From: Arenimonas sp.
GTDB lineage: Bacteria; Pseudomonadota; Gammaproteobacteria; Xanthomonadales; Xanthomonadaceae
Direction: 5' to 3'
DNA: 5,436 bases
NCBI GenBank assembly: GCA_003497545.1
Contig: DNNT01000068.1
Location: 1 to 5,436, forward strand
Within the stretch, counting starts at the first letter, position 1; every line of letters starts with the position of its first letter. Under the pieces are notes generated by a model, which was not told the DNA's origin, ran no database searches, and was given only the letters and a program-made list of their open reading frames with translations. Positions 1-5,436 of the stretch are shown one piece after another. The position numbers and the translations under genes were made by a program.

Positions 1-1459
1 TGGCGTGCCGGCGCGCTTCGCGGCGCAGCACGTTTTCGTGGTGCAGCGGGAAACGCAGCGAGTAGTGGCGCAGGTCCTCGGGCGTGTCGCCGATGGTGAA
101 CACGGCGCGGTCGTACCAGTGCGCGTCGCGCGCGAATTCGATGGCGACCTTGCGTTCGTCCGGGCTGAGCGCGCGCAGCAGCGCCGCCCATTCGCGGGTG
201 GCCAGCGGCACGCGTTCGATCTCCCAAAGCTCCAGCGCGCGCACCAGGCCCGGGTGGCCGGCGACGCGGGCGCGCAGTGCGGGATCCTTCGAGGGTTCCA
301 GCGGGCACAGCGCATAGGGCTGGCCGCTGCGGTCGGCGGCCAGGAAACCGTGGAAAGTGGCGGTGCCGGCGGCCTGCACGTACAGCGCCTTCGCCGCGTC
401 GTGCTGGCCCAGGCGCTCGCGCAGGCGCGCTTCGAAATACATCCAGCGCGGGTCCTGGCGCTGCGCGGCGGGCATGCGTTCGATGGCGCGCAGGGCGCCG
501 GCGTCGTCGCGCCGGTGCATGGCTTCGCGGGCGCGCCATTCGTGCAGGCGTTCGTCGTAGGCGGTCTCGGGCACGGCGTCGAGCCGCTGCTGCGCACCGG
601 GCAGGTAGGAGGCCACGGTCCACAGCGCCACCTGGTAGAGCACCTTGCCGCGTTCGGCTTCGCTCAAATCCAGGGCCGGCGCCAGCGTGGCCAGCTGCGC
701 TTCGGCGGCGTCGGGCGAACGCTTGGCCAGGCGCGCCAGGCCTTCGGCGGCGATGGCGCGGCTGCGCGGGGTCTTCGGCCAGGCGGCGGCGCGGGCGTGC
801 GGCGCATCGAGGAAGTCTGCGTAATCGCGGGCCAGCGCGGCGTCGCTGGCCGGCAGGCCGCCGGCGAGGAAACGCACCAGGCCGGTCTGCCCCGCGAGCG
901 CGGCCAGTTCGATGCGCTGCCAGCGCAGGTCGGCATCCAGCTGGCCCAGCGACTGCAGCGATTTGAAGGGCGTGTCGCAGGCCGCCGGCAGCGCTTCGCC
1001 GGTGAGCCAGAGCGCGCGGCCGTCGGCGATCCAGGCGGCGTCGGTGGCGCCGGTGGCCAGGCGCGCGGCGAGGTGGGCGCAGCGCAGGTCGGCGGCGGGA
1101 TTGTCGCGGTAGTCGGCCAGGAAATCGGCCCAGCGCGACTGCTTCGCCAGCTCGCGCAGCCAGGCCTCGCGCAGCCAGTCGGCGGCGGCGGTGCCGTCGT
1201 GCCGGCGCAGGGCGGCGCGAACCTGGTTCGCGGGCGCACTGGCGAGCTGTTTGCGCAGCTGGGTCGCGTCGATCCAGGGCAGCAGCGGGTGGTCGGCCAC
1301 GCGGGCACGGCCGGCGACATCCAGCTGGCCCAGTTCGGCCAGGCGGAAGGCCTCGAGCACGGCCCGGCGTTCGCCGGACAGGTCGGGCGGGCGGTCCTGC
1401 GCCAGGCTGGCGCCAGCCAGCAGGCAAAGGGCCAGGAAACTCGGAATTCGGCGCGACAT
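1..1459 (-). CDS. slt: Soluble lytic murein transglycosylase (Slt70 family), N-terminal 486 residues; 3' end lies outside the window
   Basis: Periplasmic enzyme of peptidoglycan turnover. Family members cleave the MurNAc-GlcNAc bond and leave 1,6-anhydromuropeptides. The frame is open from ATG at 1459 to the left edge. Residues 1-20 form a signal peptide (basic MSRR, a hydrophobic FLALCLLAG core, cleavage after ASLA before Gln21). Next comes a long Ala/Leu/Arg-rich helical region that matches the superhelical U-domain of Slt70. It includes the family-typical DLRCAHLAAR (Cys127) and LPAACDTPF (Cys161), two cysteines that could form a periplasmic disulfide. YALCPLEP (about 382-389) and RFPLHHENVLRREA (about 469-482) resemble the linker region just before the catalytic domain. 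The lysozyme-like domain, with its ARQES glutamate and GLMQ motif, should lie just beyond the edge; Slt proteins are usually about 640 residues. Start choice: 1459 puts the signal peptide at the N-terminus. An in-frame ATG at 1519 would add 20 Arg-rich residues and is less likely. No Shine-Dalgarno lies close to 1459. The family call is from recognised motifs; the catalytic domain is not seen. Confidence 0.92.
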   Translation of the reverse strand, partial: MSRRIPSFLALCLLAGASLAQDRPPDLSGERRAVLEAFRLAELGQLDVAGRARVADHPLLPWIDATQLRKQLASAPANQVRAALRRHDGTAAADWLREAWLRELAKQSRWADFLADYRDNPAADLRCAHLAARLATGATDAAWIADGRALWLTGEALPAACDTPFKSLQSLGQLDADLRWQRIELAALAGQTGLVRFLAGGLPASDAALARDYADFLDAPHARAAAWPKTPRSRAIAAEGLARLAKRSPDAAEAQLATLAPALDLSEAERGKVLYQVALWTVASYLPGAQQRLDAVPETAYDERLHEWRAREAMHRRDDAGALRAIERMPAAQRQDPRWMYFEARLRERLGQHDAAKALYVQAAGTATFHGFLAADRSGQPYALCPLEPSKDPALRARVAGHPGLVRALELWEIERVPLATREWAALLRALSPDERKVAIEFARDAHWYDRAVFTIGDTPEDLRHYSLRFPLHHENVLRREARRHA

Positions 1460-1517
1460 GAGGCAGAGTCTAGCCCATGGTCTCCGTCTCCTCCGCCCAC
1501 CGCGCGGCCCGCGCCGC
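1460..1517. promoter_or_regulatory. Divergent gap between slt and the TauE/SafE gene; weak promoter signals only
   Basis: This 58-bp gap must hold at least part of the start signals for two divergent genes, unless promoters lie inside the opposing coding regions. On the minus strand TAGACT (1472-1467) is a 4/6 match to the -10 box. It is separated from the slt ATG by 7 bases, and I see no convincing -35 at the usual distance. A purine-rich stretch on the minus strand (1496-1482, GGAGGAGACGGAG core) looks like a ribosome binding site, but it serves an ATG at 1478 that is followed two codons later by TAG. On the plus strand there is neither a clear -10 nor a Shine-Dalgarno directly before the exporter ATG at 1518. 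CATG at 1517-1520 gives an ATG on both strands. The location is certain; the promoter role is weakly supported. Confidence 0.3.
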
Positions 1518-2315
1518 ATGAGCCTGGCCTGGTTGCTCTACCTCGCCCTCGGGGCGGTGGCGGGCGTGCTGGCCGGCCTGCTGGGCATCGGCGGCGGGCT
1601 GGTGCTGGTGGCCGCGCTGGTGTGGCTGCTGCCCACCCAGGGCGTGCCCGCCGAACAGGCCGTGCACGTGGCCCTGGCCACCGCGCTGGCCAGCATCGTG
1701 CTCACCGGCCTGTCGTCGGCGCGCGCGCACCACCGGCGCGGCAGCGTGCTCTGGCCCACGGTGGCCTGGCTGGTGCCGGGGCTGGTGCTGGGCGGCTGGC
1801 TGGGCAGCGGCCTGGCCACGTCGCTGGACGGCGCCTGGTTGCGCGCCTTCATCGCGGTGTACTGCTACCTGGCCGCCGCGCAGATGGCGCTCGACTGGCC
1901 GCGTTCGCGGCTCGAACGCGCCGACGCGCCGCGCGGCCCGGGCTACACCGCCGCAGGCGCCGGCATCGGCGCGGTGTCGGCGCTGGTGGGGATCGGCGGC
2001 GGCAGCATGACGGTGCCGCTGCTGGTCTGGCGCGGCGTGCGGCCGGTGCGGGCGGTGGGCACGTCCAGCGCCTGCGGCGTGGCCATCGCCCTGGCCAGCG
2101 CCGCCGGTTACGCCCTGCAGGGCGCGCCCCAGGGCCTGCCCGCGGGCAGCTGGGGTTACGTGTTCCTGCCCGCCGCGGTGGGTATCGCCCTGGCCTCGGT
2201 GCTGACGGCGCCCTGGGGCACCCGGCTGGCCCACCGCATCAGCGGTCCGGCCCTGCGCCGGCTGTTCGCGGTCTTCCTGGCGGTGGTCGGTACCAGCGTC
2301 TGGCTGGCTCCCTGA
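1518..2315 (+). CDS. TauE/SafE-family inner-membrane transporter (probable anion exporter)
   Basis: Complete 265-residue polytopic inner-membrane protein, the usual size for the TauE/SafE (DUF81) family. Characterised members export sulfite, sulfoacetate or related organic anions, but the substrate here cannot be read from the sequence. The family's two-fold internal repeat is visible. LLGIGGGLV (GIGGG at 23-27) in the first half is mirrored by LVGIGGGSM (GIGGG at 158-162) in the second. ATALAS (54-59) is mirrored by GTSSACG (181-187). About eight hydrophobic segments can be placed near 5-37, 52-68, 78-100, 109-126, 144-170, 180-201, 213-233 and 246-263. The C-terminal PWGTRLAHR followed by ALRRLFAVFLAVVG is typical of the family. 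Start: ATG at 1518 places the first membrane helix at the N-terminus. The frame is open far upstream, but that part only reads through antisense slt sequence and encodes nothing membrane-like. No Shine-Dalgarno is obvious. A 14-codon frame starting at 1477 ends in TGA overlapping this ATG. It is divergent from slt, and the receptor gene lies 142 bp downstream on the same strand. Confidence 0.93.
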   Translation: MSLAWLLYLALGAVAGVLAGLLGIGGGLVLVAALVWLLPTQGVPAEQAVHVALATALASIVLTGLSSARAHHRRGSVLWPTVAWLVPGLVLGGWLGSGLATSLDGAWLRAFIAVYCYLAAAQMALDWPRSRLERADAPRGPGYTAAGAGIGAVSALVGIGGGSMTVPLLVWRGVRPVRAVGTSSACGVAIALASAAGYALQGAPQGLPAGSWGYVFLPAAVGIALASVLTAPWGTRLAHRISGPALRRLFAVFLAVVGTSVWLAP

Positions 2316-2360
2316 ACAGAACCGGGCCGGACTGTCCAAAATCGCTAACGGGCTTAGATG

Positions 2361-2378
2361 ACGTGACCGTTGTCACGT
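2361..2378. promoter_or_regulatory. Perfect inverted repeat, candidate CRP/Clp-type operator
   Basis: ACGTGAC (2361-2367) and GTCACGT (2372-2378) are perfect 7-bp inverted arms around CGTT. Read as a CRP-family site, positions 2362-2377 are CGTGA-N6-TCACG. This keeps the GTGA-N6-TCAC core intact and matches 8 of the 10 defined bases of TGTGA-N6-TCACA. Xanthomonads encode the CRP homologue Clp, which recognises a similar sequence (family knowledge). The dyad centre is at about 2369.5 and overlaps the proposed -35 box at 2370-2375, so binding could repress, or activate in a class II-like position if transcription starts a little further downstream. Another dimeric regulator (TetR, MarR or GntR type) would also fit. 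The repeat is seen directly; the identity of the regulator is inference. Confidence 0.5.
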
Positions 2379-2398
2379 TTTGACGTTTTCTTTACAAG
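2370..2398 (+). promoter_or_regulatory. Candidate sigma70 promoter of the TonB-dependent receptor gene
   Basis: TTGTCA (2370-2375) is a 5/6 match to the -35 box. After a 17-bp spacer comes TACAAG (2393-2398), a 4/6 match to the -10 box. The spacer includes a T-rich run (TTTTGACGTTTTCTTTA), part of the one AT-richer stretch of the window. Transcription would begin near 2405, leaving an untranslated leader of about 53 bases before the receptor ATG at 2458. TTGACG at 2380-2385 is a second -35-like hexamer but has no -10 box at 16-18 bp. This is pattern matching only; no start site is known. Confidence 0.5.
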
Positions 2399-2447
2399 GG
2401 AAGGCAGCCGGGGCATTGGGGGCAAGGCGCCGGCACCACCAACCCAT

Positions 2448-2452
2448 GGGGA
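2448..2452 (+). promoter_or_regulatory. Ribosome binding site deciding the receptor start
   Basis: GGGGA lies 5 bases before ATG at 2458, the expected spacing, and favours that start over the in-frame ATG at 2446. The 2446 ATG overlaps this purine run and would add only MGNA in front of the signal peptide. Confidence 0.6.
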
Positions 2453-2457
2453 ATGCA

Positions 2458-5334
2458 ATGAAGACCATCCGTACTACCCGCCTGAGCCAGGCGGTCCGCG
2501 GTGCATTGCTGTTCGCGCTGATCCCGGCGGCGGTCGCCGCGCAGGACGCGCCGGCCGAAGACGAGGTCAAGACGCTCGATCGCATCGAGGTCACCGGCAC
2601 GCGCATCAAGACCTCGGAAGCCGAAGGCCTGGTGCCGGTCCAGCGCATCACGCGCGAGGACATCGACCGCAGCGGCCTGACTTCCGTCGCCGACATCATC
2701 CAGTCCCTGACGGGCTCGGGTTCGGCGCTCAACACCAAGTTCAATTCCAGCGGCAACTTCGGCTTCCCGCCGGACGGCAGCGGCGTCGGCGCGGGTTCCG
2801 CGCAAGCCGACCTGCGCCACCTGGGTTCCAAGCGCGTGCTGGTCCTGGTGGACGGCGTGCGCTGGGTCAACGAAGCCTCCGCCTCGGGCGTGGGTTCGTC
2901 CACCGACCTCAACACCATCCCGCTGGCCATCATCGAGCGCATCGAAGTGCTCGAGGACGGCGCGTCCTCGCTGTACGGCTCGGACGCCATCGCCGGCGTG
3001 ATCAACATCATCACCCGCAAGGACTTCGAGGGCATCTCGGTCAACGCCCAGTACGGCCAGTACAGCGAAGGCGACGGCGCCACCTCGTCCATCGACCTGG
3101 CCTGGGGCGGCAGCACCGACCGCGCCAACTTCTTCCTGGGCCTGAGCTACACCGACCAGGAAGTGATCTATTCGCGCGACCGCGAGCAGTCGGGCTTCCC
3201 GGTGCCCGGCACCGGCGTCGCCTTCGGCAGCTCGGGCACGCCCACCGGCCGCTTCATCTTCGTCGACCCCAACACCGGCGAAGTGCTCGACATCACGCCC
3301 AACAACGGCGCCAGCGACCCGACCTACGACGGTTCGCAGATCGGCTGCGTGCGCACCGACGACTACCACTGCTTCGCCACCGCCGACCGCTTCAACTTCT
3401 CGCAGTACAACCTGCTGCTGACGCCGTCCGAGCGCATGGGTGCCTTCGGCCAGGTGCGCTTCGAGTTCAGCGACGCGGTGAGCGGTTACGCCAAGGTGCT
3501 GTACAACCGCCGCGAATCCACCAACCAGGCCGCGCCCGAGCCGCTGTTCCTCGGCCCCGAGGCCGGCACCGGCAACCCGCTGGCCGACAACATCTTCATT
3601 TCGGCCCTGAACCCGTACAACCCGTTCGGCTTCGACCTCGATTCGGCCACCAACCTGATCCTCATCGGCCGTCGCCCGGTCGAGGGCGGTGCGCGCGTGT
3701 TCGAGCAGGACGTGGACACCTGGTACCTGGGCGCCGGCCTCGAGGGCGTGTTCGACGCCGGCCAGCGCACGCTGTACTGGGACGTCAACGTGGCCTTCAG
3801 CGAAAACAAGGCCGAGCAGACCAACTTCGGCAGCTACAACATCCGCAACATCGCCCTGGCCCTGGGCGACCCGGCGGCCTGCGCGGCCGTGGCCGGCTGC
3901 ACGCCACTGAACATCTTCGGCGGCCCGGGCACCATCACGCCGGCCATGCTGGCCTGGATCCAGCCGATCGTGCGCGACGAGAGCCAGAACGAACTGGCGC
4001 TGTTCACCGCCAACCTCTCCGGCAGCCTGTTCGACCTGCCGGCCGGTTCGGTGGATTTCGCCGCGGGCCTGGAACACCGCCGCCTCGAGGGCTGGTACCA
4101 GCCCGACGCGCTCACCATCGCCGGCGACTACAACGGCGTGCCGTCCCTGCCCACCTCGGGCAAGTACGACGTGAGCGAGCTGTTCTTCGAGCTCAACTTC
4201 CCGCTGCTGCAGGACACCGAAATCGGCCAGAAGCTCGACTTCACCGTGGCCGGCCGCTACTCGGACTACTCCACCGGCATCTCGGAGTTCACGCCCAAGT
4301 ACGGCCTGCGCTTCCAGCTGGTCGAGGAACTGGTGCTGCGTGCCAGCTACGCCGAGGGGTTCCGCGCGCCGTCGATCGGCGAGCTGTTCGGTTCGGCCAG
4401 CCGCTTCGACGCCCAGCTCAACGACCCCTGCGACACGCCGCTGCTGAACCCGTCGCTGGCCGGCAACTGCGCCGCGCTGGGCGTGCCGGCCAACTACCAG
4501 CAGCCGAACCCGCAGATCTCGGTCACCACCGGCGGCAACGACCAGCTGGACCCGGAAAGCTCCACGAGCTTCTCGGCCGGTTTCATCTGGAGCCCGGGTT
4601 TCCTCGAGGATTCGGCCTGGGCCGAGCGCGTGGACTTCGAGGTCACCTACTACCGGCATGAGATCGAAGGCGCCATCCAGGCCATCGACGCCCAGACCCA
4701 GCTCGACCTGTGCGTGCAGACCCTGGACGCGCTGTACTGCGACGGCATCACCCGCGCGTCCACCGGCGGCATCAACGGCTTCAACAACCGCCTGACCAAC
4801 CTCGGCACCATCGACACCGACGGCTGGGACGTGGACCTGTTCTGGGTGTTCCCCGCCACCGACTTCGGCCAGTTCAAGGCGTCGTGGCGCAACACCTTCG
4901 TCGGCGACTACCAGGCCGTCGGCGCCGCCGGCCAGGTGCAGCCGCAGGGCCCGGGCATCGAGGTGGTGGACAGCGCCATCCCGGAGTGGACCTCGAACTT
5001 CACCCTGGACTTCAAGCGCGGCAACTTCGACGCCGCCTGGACGCTGCGCCACATCAGCGAACTGCGCGAGGAATGCGGCCGGGCCGTGGGCTTCCCGGTG
5101 TGCAGCAACCCGGCCACCGGCACCAACGTGCTCGAGGCGATCACCTACAACGACCTGCAGTTCGGCTACCGCTTCGAGGACTTCAGGGACCTGCGCATCG
5201 CCGTGGGCGTGAACAACGTCTTCGACGAGGACCCGCCGATCTGCCTGTCCTGCTCGCTCAACGGCTACGACGCGTCCACCTACGACATCCCGGGTGGCCG
5301 CTTCTGGTACCTGCGCGCCGACATCAAGTTCTGA
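2458..5334 (+). CDS. TonB-dependent outer-membrane receptor
   Basis: Complete 958-residue gated porin. It should import a scarce ligand (metal chelate, oligosaccharide, peptide or vitamin) across the outer membrane using energy from TonB-ExbB-ExbD; the ligand cannot be told from the sequence. Residues 1-28 are a signal peptide (MKTIRTTR basic end, [13 protein letters not shown] core, cleavage before Gln29). [12 protein letters not shown] (40-51) fits the TonB box of xanthomonad/Caulobacter-type receptors. There is no STN signalling domain, so a FecA-like sigma-factor circuit is unlikely. The plug (about 55-186) shows [12 protein letters not shown] (125-136) and [20 protein letters not shown] (165-184). 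The remaining roughly 765 residues form the barrel, with [18 protein letters not shown] (628-645) and NNVFDEDPP (919-927) as typical late-barrel motifs. The chain ends in RADIKF, whose terminal Phe suits BAM-mediated assembly. All 12 cysteines come in close pairs, probably loop disulfides. The ATG at 2458 has a well-spaced GGGGA; the frame upstream to 2380 covers the proposed promoter. The gene has its own candidate promoter and a terminator 27 bases after the stop. Confidence 0.97.
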   Translation: MKTIRTTRLSQAVRGALLFALIPAAVAAQDAPAEDEVKTLDRIEVTGTRIKTSEAEGLVPVQRITREDIDRSGLTSVADIIQSLTGSGSALNTKFNSSGNFGFPPDGSGVGAGSAQADLRHLGSKRVLVLVDGVRWVNEASASGVGSSTDLNTIPLAIIERIEVLEDGASSLYGSDAIAGVINIITRKDFEGISVNAQYGQYSEGDGATSSIDLAWGGSTDRANFFLGLSYTDQEVIYSRDREQSGFPVPGTGVAFGSSGTPTGRFIFVDPNTGEVLDITPNNGASDPTYDGSQIGCVRTDDYHCFATADRFNFSQYNLLLTPSERMGAFGQVRFEFSDAVSGYAKVLYNRRESTNQAAPEPLFLGPEAGTGNPLADNIFISALNPYNPFGFDLDSATNLILIGRRPVEGGARVFEQDVDTWYLGAGLEGVFDAGQRTLYWDVNVAFSENKAEQTNFGSYNIRNIALALGDPAACAAVAGCTPLNIFGGPGTITPAMLAWIQPIVRDESQNELALFTANLSGSLFDLPAGSVDFAAGLEHRRLEGWYQPDALTIAGDYNGVPSLPTSGKYDVSELFFELNFPLLQDTEIGQKLDFTVAGRYSDYSTGISEFTPKYGLRFQLVEELVLRASYAEGFRAPSIGELFGSASRFDAQLNDPCDTPLLNPSLAGNCAALGVPANYQQPNPQISVTTGGNDQLDPESSTSFSAGFIWSPGFLEDSAWAERVDFEVTYYRHEIEGAIQAIDAQTQLDLCVQTLDALYCDGITRASTGGINGFNNRLTNLGTIDTDGWDVDLFWVFPATDFGQFKASWRNTFVGDYQAVGAAGQVQPQGPGIEVVDSAIPEWTSNFTLDFKRGNFDAAWTLRHISELREECGRAVGFPVCSNPATGTNVLEAITYNDLQFGYRFEDFRDLRIAVGVNNVFDEDPPICLSCSLNGYDASTYDIPGGRFWYLRADIKF

Positions 5335-5359
5335 CCGGTTCGCGATTCACCGCGTGACG

Positions 5360-5393
5360 AAGGGCCGGCGGGAAACCGCCGGCCCTTTCATTT
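5360..5393 (+). terminator. Rho-independent terminator of the receptor gene
   Basis: GGGCCGGCGG (5362-5371) pairs perfectly with CCGCCGGCCC (5376-5385) around a GAAA tetraloop (5372-5375). Two flanking A-T pairs (5360/5387 and 5361/5386) extend the stem to 12 bp. TTTCATTT (5386-5393) follows as the U-rich tract. The hairpin begins about 26 bases after the receptor stop, as expected for the end of this transcript. The tract on the opposite strand is poor (only GA before the stem), so it should act mainly on plus-strand transcription. Confidence 0.92.
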
Positions 5394-5436
5394 GGCTCTT
5401 CTCCCGAGTCCGGGACCGGCGCCGTCGCCACGGTGG

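Noticed and set aside
664..1500. A 278-codon minus-strand open frame in the slt region.
   Set aside because: It lies one frame off the real slt frame. Its product is Pro/Ala/Arg/Trp/Ser-rich, whereas the frame starting at 1459 is open to the window edge and carries the Slt signatures.
2322..2337. Short palindromes CCGGGCCGG and GGACTGTCC after the exporter stop, considered as a terminator.
   Set aside because: Each has only 4-bp arms with a one-base centre, and there is no T tract after them. I cannot support a terminator between the exporter and the receptor.
5..2383. A 792-codon plus-strand open frame covering the slt region and the exporter.
   Set aside because: It is antisense to slt over its first 1,450 bases and out of frame with the exporter afterwards. 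Its protein is low-complexity Arg/Gly/Ala/Gln sequence with no domain. The minus strand encodes a clear signal peptide and Slt motifs.
2380..2457. Extension of the receptor start to TTG at 2380.
   Set aside because: The added 26 residues would precede a complete signal peptide, and the region holds the proposed promoter spacer and -10 box. ATG at 2458 has a well-spaced GGGGA.
2370..4661. A 763-codon plus-strand open frame overlapping the receptor in another phase.
   Set aside because: It is Arg/Pro/His/Gly-rich low complexity and entirely inside the receptor's coding region.
2392..5052. An 886-codon minus-strand open frame antisense to the receptor.
   Set aside because: It is a shadow caused by GC-biased third positions. 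The product is a repetitive Val/Ala/Gly/Glu/His/Arg sequence without membrane or domain features, while the sense strand is a full TonB receptor.
5403..5414. Small hairpin CCCG-AGTC-CGGG after the terminator.
   Set aside because: A 4-bp stem in GC-rich DNA is expected by chance and no functional context is visible.

Overview
The window is GC-rich DNA with strongly GC-biased third codon positions. It carries three envelope genes of ordinary Gram-negative type. The TonB-dependent receptor belongs to the style common in Xanthomonas, Lysobacter and Caulobacter: a TonB box of the LDxIxVTGxR kind, no signalling domain and long extracellular loops. Together with the Slt-type transglycosylase, this suggests a gammaproteobacterium of the Xanthomonadaceae/Lysobacteraceae group. 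That placement is an inference from protein style and composition, not from a marker gene.

Layout: (1) 1-1459, minus strand, is the first 486 codons of a periplasmic soluble lytic transglycosylase (slt). It starts inside the window and runs off the left edge just before its catalytic domain. (2) 1460-1517 is a 58-bp divergent gap. (3) 1518-2315, plus strand, is a complete 265-residue TauE/SafE-family membrane exporter. (4) 2316-2457 is a 142-bp gap holding the only AT-richer stretch of the window. It contains a candidate sigma70 promoter overlapped by a perfect 7-bp dyad that fits the CRP/Clp consensus core GTGA-N6-TCAC. (5) 2458-5334, plus strand, is a complete 958-residue TonB-dependent outer-membrane receptor. 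(6) 5361-5393 is a strong intrinsic terminator. The last 43 bases (5394-5436) hold no gene I can see.

The three genes act in different layers of the envelope: slt in peptidoglycan turnover in the periplasm, the TauE-like protein in anion export across the inner membrane, and the receptor in TonB-powered uptake across the outer membrane. Nothing in the sequence ties them into one pathway. The receptor looks like a separate transcription unit, with its own promoter and terminator and no adjacent sigma/anti-sigma or substrate-processing gene in view. I see no CRISPR array, mobile element, tRNA or rRNA, and no clear sign of an undescribed multi-gene system. The points most worth a second look are the dyad over the receptor promoter, the six closely spaced cysteine pairs in the receptor, and the unusual start region of slt.
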